A DNA stretch of 64,000 bases from DASVRZ01 sp038230215 (GCA_038230215.1 JBBRNR010000010.1:1-64000), one strand, 5' to 3'; positions 8,346 through 17,288 are shown, counted from the first letter of the stretch. The notes: a model not told the origin generated them from the sequence alone. A program made the numbers and translations.

Positions 8346-9231
8346 AGCGACTCTGATCCTCGGACTGACACTTCAGTCGAGTTACAGTCAACTCACACCG
8401 ACAGCTCCGCTATCGCCGCCGCGCGAAACTCCGCTCGTCGAAATCGCGCCGGACAAAGTCCCCAAGGAAGGTATTTCCGAAAATGGCCAGATCGCACTCG
8501 CCGTTTTGCCGGATAAATGGAAGGTCGCCGAGACGCCAGATTTCTACATTCATTTCCGGCGCATGACGGAGGCTCGAAAAGTGGGCCGCGAAGTCGAATT
8601 CAACCTCAGCTTCATCGCCCGGCAACTCGACGCGACTCCGGCGCAATACGCCCGCAAGTCGCACGTTTACATCTTCGAGGACGCGGCGGAATGGGCCAGT
8701 TTCGTGGCGAAAACCCAGATGCCAGAATGGACCAGCAGTTTCGCTCACGGCGACGAGCTTTTCCTCAATGTGCGCGGGCGGGACGGCGCCCCGTTTGACT
8801 CGCAAACCCTTGCCCACGAGACGACTCACGCGGTGATCGCGCGCATTTACCGCAAGCGCGGCTGGCCGATCTGGCTAAACGAGGGCACCGCCGAATACAT
8901 GGGCAGCGCAGCGGTGGCCGCACGGAAAAACCAGACGTTAAAGCGGTTCCAGACCAAACTGGAGGTCGCCGATATGCCTCTGGAGGAGCTGATTCATCTC
9001 GAGTCGTATCCGCAAAATACAAAGGATGTCTATCGGCTTTACCAGACTAGTGAAAAATTCGTTCGCTTCCTCATGTCGAAGGGCACGACACAACAATTCG
9101 TCGGTTTTGCCGACGCGCTAATCGCTGGGCAAACCGTCGAGCAGGCGATCTCGGCGAACTACATCCAGACGTTTCCCGACTTCAAAAAATTCCAGGCCGA
9201 CTACGAGAAATATTCCGGAAGCAAACGCTAG
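8332..9231 (+). CDS. Secreted zinc metallopeptidase-like protein (HExxH)
   Basis: A 299-residue product with a signal peptide (MSFFRATLILGLTLQSSYSQ). The catalytic zinc motif HETTH is at residues 162-166 and a third ligand is likely in NEGTAEYMG at 183-191, the arrangement of gluzincin-type peptidases. The first part carries a CHIP-like domain (FYIHFRRMTEARKVGREVEF). The protein is expected in the periplasm or outside the cell. It overlaps rsmE by 14 bp. Substrate unknown. Confidence 0.82.
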   Translation: MSFFRATLILGLTLQSSYSQLTPTAPLSPPRETPLVEIAPDKVPKEGISENGQIALAVLPDKWKVAETPDFYIHFRRMTEARKVGREVEFNLSFIARQLDATPAQYARKSHVYIFEDAAEWASFVAKTQMPEWTSSFAHGDELFLNVRGRDGAPFDSQTLAHETTHAVIARIYRKRGWPIWLNEGTAEYMGSAAVAARKNQTLKRFQTKLEVADMPLEELIHLESYPQNTKDVYRLYQTSEKFVRFLMSKGTTQQFVGFADALIAGQTVEQAISANYIQTFPDFKKFQADYEKYSGSKR

Positions 9232-9252
9232 CACCGGTCGAGTGCCGACATT

Positions 9253-10206
9253 TCAGCACTTCCGTGCGACGCATTCCCCCTCGCCAGCCGTTTCCCATTG
9301 AATCGTGGCATGATTGATCTGGAAATGTTCGGCCAGCTCCTCGTTGATCTCGTGCAGCAAGGCGGCGCCCGAAGCTCCAGCCTCCAATACCAGATGCACC
9401 GTTAGCGCCACATCCGTCGTGCTCAATCCCCAGATATGCAGGTGATGCTCCTCTGTCACCTCCGGCAATCCGAGTAGGAACGACCGCACCGCCGCTACAT
9501 CGATTCCCTCGGGCACGGCATCCAGAGACAGATTAAAAGAATCCCGCAGTAGTCCCCAAGTGCCCTGCACCACCACCGCCACCAGCACGAGACTCACCAC
9601 TGGATCGAGCCAGAACCACTTCGTAAACAGGATCACCAAGCCCGCCACCACCACTCCCGCCGAGATGCCCGCATCCGCCGCCATGTGCAGAAAAGCCCCT
9701 CTCACATTCAGATCGCCCTTTCGCCCCGACATAAACATTAACGCCGTCACCCCATTGACCACAATCCCCAGCGCGGCCACCCACATCACGGTCGAGGCGG
9801 CCACTGCCGCCGGTTCGCGCAACCGCTGTATTGCCTCCCAGCCGATCGCTCCCACACTCACCAGCAGAAACACCGCATTCGCCAGAGCCGCCAGCACCGA
9901 CGACCTCTTCCAGCCATACGTATGGCGCTCGGTTGCCGCCCGTTTCGCCAGCACCGTCGCACCCCAGGCCAGAAACAGCCCAAGCACATCGCTCAAGTTA
10001 TGACCCGCATCCGCCACCAGAGCCAGCGAATGGGAAAGCAACCCATAAACGACCTCCACGACCACAAAAGTCGTGTTCAGCGTGATACCCACCGCGAAGG
10101 CGCGGCCAAAACTCGCTGGAGCATGGGAATGGCCATGCCCTTCATGCGAACCATGCTTGTGGCCATGATGCTCGTCGTGATCGTGTTCCTCAGAATGGTT
10201 GTGCAT
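9253..10206 (-). CDS. Cation diffusion facilitator family zinc/metal exporter
   Basis: A 317-residue inner-membrane exporter of the CzcD/ZitB group. The His-rich N-terminus (repeated HxH, residues 2-29) binds or delivers metal; six membrane segments follow. The transport-site motifs ALVADAGHNLSDV (helix 2) and HMAADAGISAGVVV (helix 5) supply the His/Asp ligands for Zn/Co/Cd. The C-terminal cytoplasmic domain includes EEHHLHIWGLSTTDVALTVH. It begins the metal-homeostasis block and is followed on the same strand by a second CDF protein upstream of it. Confidence 0.92.
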   Translation of the reverse strand: MHNHSEEHDHDEHHGHKHGSHEGHGHSHAPASFGRAFAVGITLNTTFVVVEVVYGLLSHSLALVADAGHNLSDVLGLFLAWGATVLAKRAATERHTYGWKRSSVLAALANAVFLLVSVGAIGWEAIQRLREPAAVAASTVMWVAALGIVVNGVTALMFMSGRKGDLNVRGAFLHMAADAGISAGVVVAGLVILFTKWFWLDPVVSLVLVAVVVQGTWGLLRDSFNLSLDAVPEGIDVAAVRSFLLGLPEVTEEHHLHIWGLSTTDVALTVHLVLEAGASGAALLHEINEELAEHFQINHATIQWETAGEGECVARKC

Positions 10207-10214
10207 CAGCTAAT

Positions 10215-10877
10215 TTATTCCTGATGCCTTGGTATGGGCGAGCAATCGTCGCAAACTTCGCCCCGAAACGCCTCGATGCCTTCCCGGACAATGATGGGAA
10301 CCATAACCAGGGCTGCCACCGGATCGGCCCACCACCAACCCAGGAGGGCGTTGAGCACCAGACCGCTCAGAGTGATGGCGGAAAGGTAGGCGCAAAGATT
10401 CGTCTGGCGGGAATCCGCCTCCAAGGCTCGGCTCTCCAACTGGACGGCGATGCGACGTTTGGCCCGGGCCAGCAGCGGCATGACGACCAGCGAAAGAGCG
10501 CACAGCCCGATACCGATCAGACTCACTTGCGGCGTCTCCTGTCGGAGCAACGTCTTGGCGGCTTCCAATCCGATAAAGGCTGCGAGCAGATAAAAAGCGA
10601 TGCCCACCAGCTTGAGCGCCAGCTTTTCGCGCTTTTCATCCGTCTCGTGAGATTGCAACCGCCAGAGCAAGACGCCGCCAGAGAGGCTTTCAATCACCGA
10701 GTCCACCCCGAAGCCCATCAGCGCCACACTGCCCGCAAGAAGTCCCGCACCGATGGCCACCACGGCCTCAGTTCCATTCCAGCCGAGAGTAAAATACTCC
10801 AGTTGCCGACCCTTTCGCAGATGCCTGCTACGGTCGGCACTCGGACAACAGCATTCGTTCACGTCACTCATCAGCAA
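10215..10877 (-). CDS. Second cation efflux (CDF-like) membrane protein
   Basis: A 220-residue protein with six hydrophobic segments and the CDF-type motif GFGVDSVIESLSGGVLLW, later ALEADSRQTNLCAYLSAITL. The N-terminus carries NECCCPSADRSRH, a cysteine cluster that may sense or bind metal, and the C-terminus ends with CDDCSPIPRHQE. It lacks a long cytoplasmic C-terminal domain. The start overlaps the end of the FTR1 gene by 14 bp, so the three transport genes probably form one minus-strand operon. Metal specificity is unknown. Confidence 0.85.
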   Translation of the reverse strand: MLMSDVNECCCPSADRSRHLRKGRQLEYFTLGWNGTEAVVAIGAGLLAGSVALMGFGVDSVIESLSGGVLLWRLQSHETDEKREKLALKLVGIAFYLLAAFIGLEAAKTLLRQETPQVSLIGIGLCALSLVVMPLLARAKRRIAVQLESRALEADSRQTNLCAYLSAITLSGLVLNALLGWWWADPVAALVMVPIIVREGIEAFRGEVCDDCSPIPRHQE

Positions 10878-11907
10878 TGAGAGATGCCCCTTGGGTGGTG
10901 AGGGCCGACTCCGGGTGGCGCGCCGGACGGCTGGCTAGAAAGTAGGAGCCGATCACCATGCCGCCAGCGATGGCCTGCGCAGCCAGCGTCTCCACCGTGG
11001 GTGAAACGCCGAACCACAGACCCATCCACCCCGGCAGAAAATTCGTCAGCATGGGAATCTCCGTCGTCGAGATCCAATGGGCCAGTTGCATTTCCTGCGC
11101 CTGCTCTCCAACCATCACCAGCAGCACCACGCCGAGCAGCACGCCGGTGAGAACGAGCATTTTGCGATACGGCAGACGGCGATGCGCCACAAACGTCAGC
11201 ACCGTGGCGATGCCCGTGAGGATCGCGCCGAAAAGAGCCCCCAGCAGGACAATATGTTGGCCCAGTTGCAGGCGGTAGCTCTGGAGAAAAAGCACCGTTT
11301 CAAACCCCTCGCGATAGAAAGAACTGAAACCCAGCAGCCCGAGACCAAAGACGAGCCGTGCATGGGTGATATGTTGGTCGCCCGCATCTTTCAGAAGCTG
11401 TTTCTTCTTGCGGCTGTGCAAGATGATCCAGCCGCCCCAATACGTCTTATGAAAAAACCAGTTCATCACCAGCAGCAGCACGACGACCGCCACCAGTCCC
11501 GTGGCCGCTTGCAAGTTCAGGGCCGACACGCTCTCGGCGAGACTGCCGAGGATGCCGACCGCGATAAACCAGGTCACCACCGTCGCGCCGAAACCCACTC
11601 CCGCGCCGATGGCCACGGCCCGGCGATGGGGCTTTTGAGTGTTCCCCATACTGGCCGTGATGGCAGAAAGCACCAGAATACATTCCAACCCCTCCCGAAA
11701 AACCAGCACCGCGACATCCAGAAAAGCGGAGAGGGGAGTCGTCTGCTTCTTCGTCGGGTCCGGCACCCCTTGGGCAGTCACTCCCTGCCAGATGAGAACG
11801 GCGAGAACCAGCAACAGCGCAGAGATCAAGGCCGTCATGGCCCAACGGGGAAACGGCTTGCGCGGAGCCACATTGATCGGGAGGAGAGATTGGGAAACGC
11901 TCGTCAT
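10864..11907 (-). CDS. FTR1-family iron permease
   Basis: A 347-residue membrane protein with about seven helices and two REXXE iron-transport motifs, FREGLECILVLS near residue 70 and YREGFETVLFLQ near the middle, the hallmark of FTR1/EfeU-type high-affinity Fe permeases. The C-terminus has PGWMGLWFGVSPTVET, as in the family. ATG at 11907 is taken as the start. A TTG at 11931, eight codons upstream, is preceded by AGGAG and is a fair alternative. It is first in a minus-strand run with two CDF proteins. The copper oxidase system downstream could supply ferroxidase-type activity, but that link is speculative. Confidence 0.9.
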   Translation of the reverse strand: MTSVSQSLLPINVAPRKPFPRWAMTALISALLLVLAVLIWQGVTAQGVPDPTKKQTTPLSAFLDVAVLVFREGLECILVLSAITASMGNTQKPHRRAVAIGAGVGFGATVVTWFIAVGILGSLAESVSALNLQAATGLVAVVVLLLVMNWFFHKTYWGGWIILHSRKKKQLLKDAGDQHITHARLVFGLGLLGFSSFYREGFETVLFLQSYRLQLGQHIVLLGALFGAILTGIATVLTFVAHRRLPYRKMLVLTGVLLGVVLLVMVGEQAQEMQLAHWISTTEIPMLTNFLPGWMGLWFGVSPTVETLAAQAIAGGMVIGSYFLASRPARHPESALTTQGASLIADE

Positions 11908-12012
11908 ATCCCTACTGAGATCGATTCGCAATAAGCTCCTGTCAATCAGAAGTTGACTCCAAAGTGTCTTCTTTCCGGCGGGCCTCCTGCAAACCCGTCT
12001 CCGCCGCCCCTC

Positions 12013-12180
12013 GCGAGCCCTCCGCTACCACGGCGGAGTGCTCCATCGGAGTTCGGGAGCCCTCTGGAACTGCACCGGAGAGTTCCACCGCCACACCAGA
12101 GTCCTCTGGAGCGACAGCGGAGCGCTCTGGAACAACGGAAAAGTGCTCTGGAACAGCACTGGAGCACTCTGAAACAACGG
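12013..12180. repeat. Tandem array of eight 21-bp units (array 1)
   Basis: Eight consecutive units of exactly 21 bp with no spacers. On the plus strand the units follow GGAG, two variable bases, CTC, then often TGGAAC and a CAAC/CAGC ending. Each unit holds a small palindrome (GAGnnCTC, for example GAGCACTC and GAGCGCTC). The array lies between the divergent FTR1 gene and a hypothetical gene starting 80 bp downstream. Because 21 is a multiple of 3, the array is open in several frames and produces spurious ORFs with heptad-like repeats. Confidence 0.9.
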
Positions 12181-12259
12181 CGGGGGTTGCCAATAAAACA
12201 AAAAAATCCTTTGTCGCAGATTTAACTCGCTTCTTCATCGAAGAATTCCATCATCGCCC

Positions 12260-12994
12260 ATGCCCAAACAATCTTACATGCCCACTAACGCCGACGGAAT
12301 CGGAGCCATGCTGCTCGCCTTCGACACTAATATCAATGCCAACAGCGGCAAACTCGCCCTCAAATACGGCCTGCTTCCGGTGGAACTCCGCCGCGTAACC
12401 CAGGCCCAACTCGTCTGGGGCTGGTTTCAAGATGCTCTCGTCGCCGCTCGCGATTGGGCGCAAAGCCTTACCCAGACTCGCGACACCCTTACCACCGGCA
12501 CGCCCGGAGCTAATGTGGCTCTGCCCGGTGGACCCATGTTGCCCGCCATCCCGCTCGTGCCGCCGACCCCGCCGTCCACCGCGGTGATGTTGGAGCCGGG
12601 TTTCTTCACCTTCTTTAGCAGCCTCGTCGCCCGGATTAAGACGGCGACAAACTACGATCCCGCCGACGGCACGCTCCTCGGTATCGAAGGGGCGGAGATT
12701 CCGGCGCCCCAGCCTGCCACCACCATCCCCGTCCTCACGGGCGATCTTTTCACCAGCGGCCATCCCGAGTTGACCTGCGTGAAAGGTCAGTTCCAAGGCT
12801 ATGACGTTTACCTGACCCGCCCCGGCCAGCCGAAACGCATGATCGGTTTCTCCCTCGGCCGCCGCTACAACGTCACCGAGGCCTTGCCTGCTGCCGGAAC
12901 CGCCGAAATTTGGATATTCGAGGTGCAATACCGTTACCAAGGCGAGCCCTTCGGTCAGATGTCGCAGCCGCTGTCCTTAACCGTGCGCGGCTAG
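12260..12994 (+). CDS. Array-linked hypothetical protein, fibronectin-III-like C-terminus
   Basis: A 244-residue protein with no signal peptide. The N-terminal 75 residues are helical (ADGIGAMLLAFDTNINANSG, then TQAQLVWGWFQDALVAARDW). A Pro-rich linker near 95-115 follows. The C-terminal 80 residues are beta-rich (LTCVKGQFQGYDVYLTRPGQ, then AEIWIFEVQYRYQGEPFGQM, ending SLTV), like a single fibronectin-type-III repeat. I recognise the general architecture from uncharacterised environmental proteins but know no function. It sits 80 bp after array 1. An internal ATG at 12278 is an alternative start. Confidence 0.75.
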   Translation: MPKQSYMPTNADGIGAMLLAFDTNINANSGKLALKYGLLPVELRRVTQAQLVWGWFQDALVAARDWAQSLTQTRDTLTTGTPGANVALPGGPMLPAIPLVPPTPPSTAVMLEPGFFTFFSSLVARIKTATNYDPADGTLLGIEGAEIPAPQPATTIPVLTGDLFTSGHPELTCVKGQFQGYDVYLTRPGQPKRMIGFSLGRRYNVTEALPAAGTAEIWIFEVQYRYQGEPFGQMSQPLSLTVRG

Positions 12995-13014
12995 AGCGGC
13001 ATCGCACTTCGCTG

Positions 13015-13047
13015 GGAAAAGGGAGGTCTAACGACCTCCCTTTTTTT
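13015..13047 (+). terminator. Rho-independent terminator
   Basis: GGGAGGT and ACCTCCC arms with a six-base loop, preceded by A-rich and followed by seven T residues. It ends the hypothetical gene transcript and, being symmetrical, may also serve the convergent copA gene. Confidence 0.88.
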
Positions 13048-13074
13048 CATTTGGAGATGTTCCGGCGGCCAACG

Positions 13075-15387
13075 CTAGCGCCGGTCGAGGGAGACGGAGC
13101 GCAGGCGCAGGGCGTTGGTGATCACGGAGACGGAACTCAGGCTCATCGCCGCCCCGGCGATCATCGGACTGAGCAGCCAGCCGAAAACCGGATAAAACAA
13201 GCCCGCCGCGATGGGGATGCCGAGGGCATTGTAGAGAAACGCGAAAAGCAGATTCTGGCGGATGTTTTTCATCAGGGCCCGACTCAAAACCACGGCGCGC
13301 GCAAGGCCTTGCAAGTCGCCGCTGAGCAGGGTAATCCCGGCGCTTTCCATCGCGATGGCGGTGCCCGTGCCCATGGCGATCCCAACGTCGGCGGCGGCGA
13401 GAGCGGGAGCGTCGTTGATGCCGTCACCCGTCATGGCGACGTGTTTCCCGTCGCGTTTCCAGGCGGCGATGTGATCGTGTTTATCGGCGGCGGAGACTTC
13501 CGCTATGACTTGGTTGAGGCCCAGTTGCTGGCCGAGCCACGCGGCGGTGCGCTGGTTGTCGCCGGTCAGCATTACCACTTCCAACCCGAGGGCGTGCAGG
13601 CTCTCGATGGCCTCTTTGGTGGAAGCTTTTAGCGGGTCGGCAATGGCCAGAAAACCTGCGGGCTGGCCATCGACGGCGATGAAAATAGTCGTTTTTCCCT
13701 CGGTATTGAGCGCGGCAGCCTCGGGTTCGAGTTGCATCAGACTGGCGACGCCAGACTGCTGGAGAAAGTCGGGTTTGCCCACCAGCACGGTGCGTCCACC
13801 GACGCGGGCGCTGACGCCACCGGCGGTGGTGGATTGGAAGTCGGCTGCATTTTCCACGGTGAGATGGCGCTCCTGAGCCGCCAACACGACGGCGGCGGCG
13901 AGGGGATGCTCGCTGTTTTTTTCCGTGGCTGCGGCGAGCGCGATTAGGTCATTTTCAGAGAAGCCGGGCGCGGAAACGATCTTCACGACGCGCGGTTTTC
14001 CCTCGGTGAGCGTGCCGGTTTTGTCCACCACGATCAGCGTCACCTTCTCCAGCAGCTCCAGTGCCTCGGCGTTTTTAACAAGGATTCCCGCCTGGGCACC
14101 GCGTCCGACTCCGACCATGATGCTCATGGGCGTGGCGAGGCCGAGGGCACAGGGGCAGGCGATGATCAACACCGCGACCGCGCTCGCCAGCGCATGGGCG
14201 AGGGCCGGTTCGGGGCCGAGTAAGAACCAAATCAGAAAAGTGACCAACGCGATGCCGATCACCGCTGGCACAAACCAGGCCGCGACCCGGTCCGCCAGCG
14301 CCTGGATCGGAGCGCGGCTGCGTTGCGCGTTGCCCACCATCTGCACAATCTGGGCGAGGACGGTTTCGTCGCCGACGTGTTTCGCTTCCATCAGAAAACT
14401 CCCGGTGCCGTTGATCGTGCCGCCGGTGACGCTGTCCCCTGCCGCCTTCGCAATGGGCAACGGTTCGCCCGTCAGCATTGCTTCATCGACTTGCGAACGG
14501 CCTTCGGTGATCACGCCATCAACAGGAATTTTGTCGCCGGGCTTCACCCGTAAAATGGCGCCCGCGACCACGCTGTCGAGGGGCACCTCGCGTTCCTGAT
14601 TATTTTCCACCAATCGGGCGGTGGCGGGCGCCAGATCGAGCAAGGCCCGGATCGCGCTACCCGTGCGGCTGCGGGCACGAAGTTCCAGCACCTGACCCAG
14701 CAAAACGAGAACGATGATGACCGCCGCGGCTTCGAAATATACTCCGACGCCCCCGTCCATTCGCATGGAACTCGGAAACCAGCCGGGGGCTAATATGGCC
14801 ACGACGCTATAAACGTAAGCTGAGCCGACTCCCATCGCGATGAGCGTAAACATATTGAAGTGCCCGCCGCGCAGCGACCGCGCACCGCGCACGAAAAACG
14901 GCCAGCCCGCCCAGAGCACCACCGGCGTCGCCAGCAACGCCTGAGTCCAGCGCGAGACGGAACCCATTAGCCAATGCGGCGCGCCCGGCAGGAGATGCGC
15001 CATCGCCAGCAGAAAAACTGGGAGCGCCGCCACTCCGGCAAACCAGAGCCGGCGCGTCATATCGCGCAGTTCCGCGTCGTCCTCCGGCTCACTGGTGACG
15101 ACGGACTTCAACTCCAGGGCCATGCCGCAGATGGGGCATTCGCCGGGGGCGTCGCGCTCGATTTCCGGATGCATCGGGCAGGTGTAGATTTTCTGGGGTT
15201 TCCACGACGGGTTTCGTTCCAACGCCATGCCGCATTTCGGGCAGGCTCCAGGCGAGTCCGATTCGACTCCGTCGCACATGGGGCAGAAATATTTCGCCGT
15301 CGCTGGTGGTGTCGCAGTGTGTCCGCCGCAGCAGGAATGGGCGGCAGGTGGTGTACCGCAACAGGATTTCTCGGATGAAGGTTTCAT
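13075..15387 (-). CDS. copA: Copper-translocating P1B-type ATPase with N-terminal heavy-metal-binding domains
   Basis: A 770-residue Cu pump of the inner membrane. The N-terminus has a CCG-rich stretch, then two heavy-metal-binding modules (YFCPMCDGVESDSPGACPKC and YTCPMHPEIERDAPGECPIC) at about residues 33-95. The P-type core has the CPC transport site in ACPCALGLATP, phosphorylation motif DKTGTLTEGKP, HP motif SEHPLA and hinge MTGDGINDAPALA. The start at 15387 (MKPSSEKSCCG) is 2 bp after the sigma factor stop, so it is translated directly after its probable regulator. It is the last gene of the copper block. Confidence 0.95.
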   Translation of the reverse strand: MKPSSEKSCCGTPPAAHSCCGGHTATPPATAKYFCPMCDGVESDSPGACPKCGMALERNPSWKPQKIYTCPMHPEIERDAPGECPICGMALELKSVVTSEPEDDAELRDMTRRLWFAGVAALPVFLLAMAHLLPGAPHWLMGSVSRWTQALLATPVVLWAGWPFFVRGARSLRGGHFNMFTLIAMGVGSAYVYSVVAILAPGWFPSSMRMDGGVGVYFEAAAVIIVLVLLGQVLELRARSRTGSAIRALLDLAPATARLVENNQEREVPLDSVVAGAILRVKPGDKIPVDGVITEGRSQVDEAMLTGEPLPIAKAAGDSVTGGTINGTGSFLMEAKHVGDETVLAQIVQMVGNAQRSRAPIQALADRVAAWFVPAVIGIALVTFLIWFLLGPEPALAHALASAVAVLIIACPCALGLATPMSIMVGVGRGAQAGILVKNAEALELLEKVTLIVVDKTGTLTEGKPRVVKIVSAPGFSENDLIALAAATEKNSEHPLAAAVVLAAQERHLTVENAADFQSTTAGGVSARVGGRTVLVGKPDFLQQSGVASLMQLEPEAAALNTEGKTTIFIAVDGQPAGFLAIADPLKASTKEAIESLHALGLEVVMLTGDNQRTAAWLGQQLGLNQVIAEVSAADKHDHIAAWKRDGKHVAMTGDGINDAPALAAADVGIAMGTGTAIAMESAGITLLSGDLQGLARAVVLSRALMKNIRQNLLFAFLYNALGIPIAAGLFYPVFGWLLSPMIAGAAMSLSSVSVITNALRLRSVSLDRR

Positions 15388-15389
15388 AA

Positions 15390-15953
15390 TTAGGGATGGC
15401 AGGTGCAGTCGAGGCAGCCGTGCGTGGCGCACATCTGGCAGGTTTGCTCCAGGCGCGAGCGTAGTTGTTGACGCGCCCGATGGAGGCGCACTTTCAGATT
15501 ACCGCGTGAAATCCCCAGCGCGTCGGCGACATCCGCGGGAGATTTTTCATCGAGATCCGCGAGTTGAATGACTTGGGCATAATCAGGATGCAGCGTTGGC
15601 AATAAGCCTCGCAGATAGGCGCAAACGACTGCTTTTTCTCCCGCGTCATTTTCCGACTCCGTTTCGAAAGCAAACCGCTCCAAAGCAGCGTTTCGCGTGA
15701 CGTCCCGGCGATGCAGATCGACCAGCACATTGCGCAAAATGCGGTAAAACCAGCCAATCAGATTTTGCTCGTCGGAGAGCGTGGGAGCGGATTTCAAGGC
15801 CCGGTAAAGACTTTCCTGCACGGCGTCGGCAGCCAGTTCCTCATTGTGCAAACGGCTGCGGGCGAAGGATTGAAAGGCGCCGAGATTGGCCAGCAAAGTG
15901 GTCGCCAGGGCATCGGATAATTCGTCGTTGGGTAAAGGCATGGAGAGATTCAT
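15390..15953 (-). CDS. ECF sigma factor with Cys-rich C-terminal metal-sensing tail (CorE-like)
   Basis: A 187-residue ECF sigma factor: region 2 at about 20-95 (AADAVQESLYRAL, LIGWFYRILRNVLVDLHRRD) and region 4 at about 110-168 (SPADVADALGISRGNLKVRL). No anti-sigma gene is next to it. Instead the C-terminus is CQMCATHGCLDCTCHP, five cysteines and a histidine within 16 residues. In Myxococcus xanthus CorE, a comparable Cys-rich tail senses copper and switches the sigma factor on. Position immediately before copA makes copper sensing a strong inference. MPLPNDEL at residue 5 is a possible alternative start. Confidence 0.9.
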   Translation of the reverse strand: MNLSMPLPNDELSDALATTLLANLGAFQSFARSRLHNEELAADAVQESLYRALKSAPTLSDEQNLIGWFYRILRNVLVDLHRRDVTRNAALERFAFETESENDAGEKAVVCAYLRGLLPTLHPDYAQVIQLADLDEKSPADVADALGISRGNLKVRLHRARQQLRSRLEQTCQMCATHGCLDCTCHP

Positions 15954-15982
15954 CTACTAGTGCCAACGCAACAGTGGGCGGC

Positions 15983-16009
15983 GGGTTACACTTTTCTGAA
16001 AGATAACCC
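15983..16009 (-). promoter_or_regulatory. Candidate promoter-region inverted repeat upstream of the ECF gene
   Basis: GGGTTA ... TAACCC arms separated by 15 bases in the 67-bp gap between the membrane-protein gene and the ECF sigma gene. Its position suits an autoregulatory element, but no consensus is available to test it. Confidence 0.25.
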
Positions 16010-16020
16010 AGTCTGCGTGT

Positions 16021-16500
16021 TCATTGTCGAAATTCGGAATGCCGGATCTGCCCTCCCGCTTGTCCGATCCAGGCGGCGGCGGCGGTGCAGGCGATGGCTA
16101 GCAGGATCGTGAGAATGGTGACCGCAGGCAGCAGTTTTGGAAATTTCCACGCGCAAATGATTCCCGCCAAGGCGACGGCGGCGGTGAGGTAGAAAATCCA
16201 TTCCGTCTGGTCCGACCGGCTGACGTGTTCGTGGAGGGCGGAAATAGCAGCTTTATTCGACATGGCTTTCACGCGGTCCTCGGCCCGATCGCCGAAGGCG
16301 GTCACCGGCCAGACGGACGCGCTACCGATGAAGACGATGACGCAGGCGACGGCTTGAGCCTGCCGGCTGCGCAGAACGAAGGCCAGAATCAGCCCGATCA
16401 CTCCCATCGCCGTCGCATAAATGGGCAGCGGATTGAGCAGGACGTGGACGTATTCCGGCTGCTGGAGATGTTCGAGGAAGGGCTGGATAAAATCTTTCAT
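16021..16500 (-). CDS. Four-helix inner-membrane protein in the copper block
   Basis: A 159-residue protein with about four hydrophobic segments (near residues 27-45, 50-68, 100-118 and 122-145) and a short soluble loop between helices 2 and 3 (DRAEDRVKAMSNKAAISALH). It resembles DUF2231-type membrane proteins in layout, but the match is only by eye. Context, between metal-binding periplasmic proteins and the metal-sensing sigma factor, suggests an envelope role in metal handling. Confidence 0.72.
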   Translation of the reverse strand: MKDFIQPFLEHLQQPEYVHVLLNPLPIYATAMGVIGLILAFVLRSRQAQAVACVIVFIGSASVWPVTAFGDRAEDRVKAMSNKAAISALHEHVSRSDQTEWIFYLTAAVALAGIICAWKFPKLLPAVTILTILLAIACTAAAAWIGQAGGQIRHSEFRQ

Positions 16501-16575
16501 GTGAGTTGCATGGATATGTGGAAATAGGGACGGGCGGGAAACGATGACAGTTCCCCGCCCGGAGCCGTATTAGTT

Positions 16576-16983
16576 TTAGGGAGTGACTTCCGCGTTCTCG
16601 ATCATGTTGATGCCGTCGTGACTGACCATCTTACCTTTGACGGTGACGGTTTTGGCGGCGTATTGGGCCAGATCTTTGTTCATTGGCTTGTGTTCGCCGA
16701 TGATGAGGTAAGTTTTGCCGTCCTCGCCTTTCACGCCGACGGGCAATCCGCTCTCGATGCAGGTCTTGGCGCAATCCATGTGCTTCGCGCCCGTGGCACC
16801 GTGGTCGACGTAGCAGGCCATGTCGATGATCTCACCTTTGACGGTGAAATTCTCGGTGGCTTCCATTTTCATGCCCGCCATTTTCGGATCCATTTTGTGG
16901 TCTTCGCCGTCATGGGCAATGACGGGAAGGGCGGTGAATGCTGAGGCAGCGATGGCTGCGATGAGGAATTTTGGTGTTTTCAT
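16576..16983 (-). CDS. Secreted His/Met/Cys-containing protein of the copper block
   Basis: A 135-residue protein with a Sec signal peptide (MKTPKFLIAAIAASAFTALP). The mature N-terminus HDGEDHKMDPKMAGMKMEAT is rich in His and Met, typical of periplasmic copper binders. The rest has ACYVDHGATGAKHMDCAKTC, with three cysteines, and an OB-like beta region (TVTVKGKMVSHDGINMIENA). It is 2 bp upstream of nothing but directly follows the small heavy-metal-binding gene (2-bp gap), so they are co-translated. Periplasmic metal binding is inferred. Confidence 0.82.
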   Translation of the reverse strand: MKTPKFLIAAIAASAFTALPVIAHDGEDHKMDPKMAGMKMEATENFTVKGEIIDMACYVDHGATGAKHMDCAKTCIESGLPVGVKGEDGKTYLIIGEHKPMNKDLAQYAAKTVTVKGKMVSHDGINMIENAEVTP

Positions 16984-16985
16984 AG

Positions 16986-17237
16986 TTATTCAGCTGTGGT
17001 GTTTTCAGTTTTCTTTTCAATGAGTTTCATGTCGCACTTGGGGCATTTGCCGGGTGCGTCGGCGATCACTTCCGGGTGCATTGAGCAGGTGTATTTTTTC
17101 CCGGCGGACGCCGCGTCGGATTTTTCTGATTTGCCCGCCATGCCACTGGGGCAAGCGGGGCAGTTGCCAGCGAGGGCTGACGTGGTAAACGCTGCCAGCG
17201 CAAAAGCGACGGCTGTGAATTGATTTAGTTTTTTCAT
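16986..17237 (-). CDS. Small secreted heavy-metal-binding-domain protein
   Basis: An 83-residue precursor with a signal peptide ending near TTSALAGN. A CPAC motif follows, then one heavy-metal-binding module YTCSMHPEVIADAPGKCPKC, the same module found twice in the N-terminus of CopA of this cluster. Probably a free periplasmic metal chaperone or buffer. It is separated by 2 bp from the next gene. Confidence 0.88.
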   Translation of the reverse strand: MKKLNQFTAVAFALAAFTTSALAGNCPACPSGMAGKSEKSDAASAGKKYTCSMHPEVIADAPGKCPKCDMKLIEKKTENTTAE

Positions 17238-17288
17238 TTTGTTTGTTTGTTTTGTTTCTTGCCGGGGTTGGCCAGCAAAAGGGTTGGT

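Noticed and set aside
11942..12238. 98-residue minus-strand ORF with heptad-like repeats over array 1
   Set aside because: It is open because 21-bp units are a multiple of three; all frames of the array are similarly open, and there is no start context or family.
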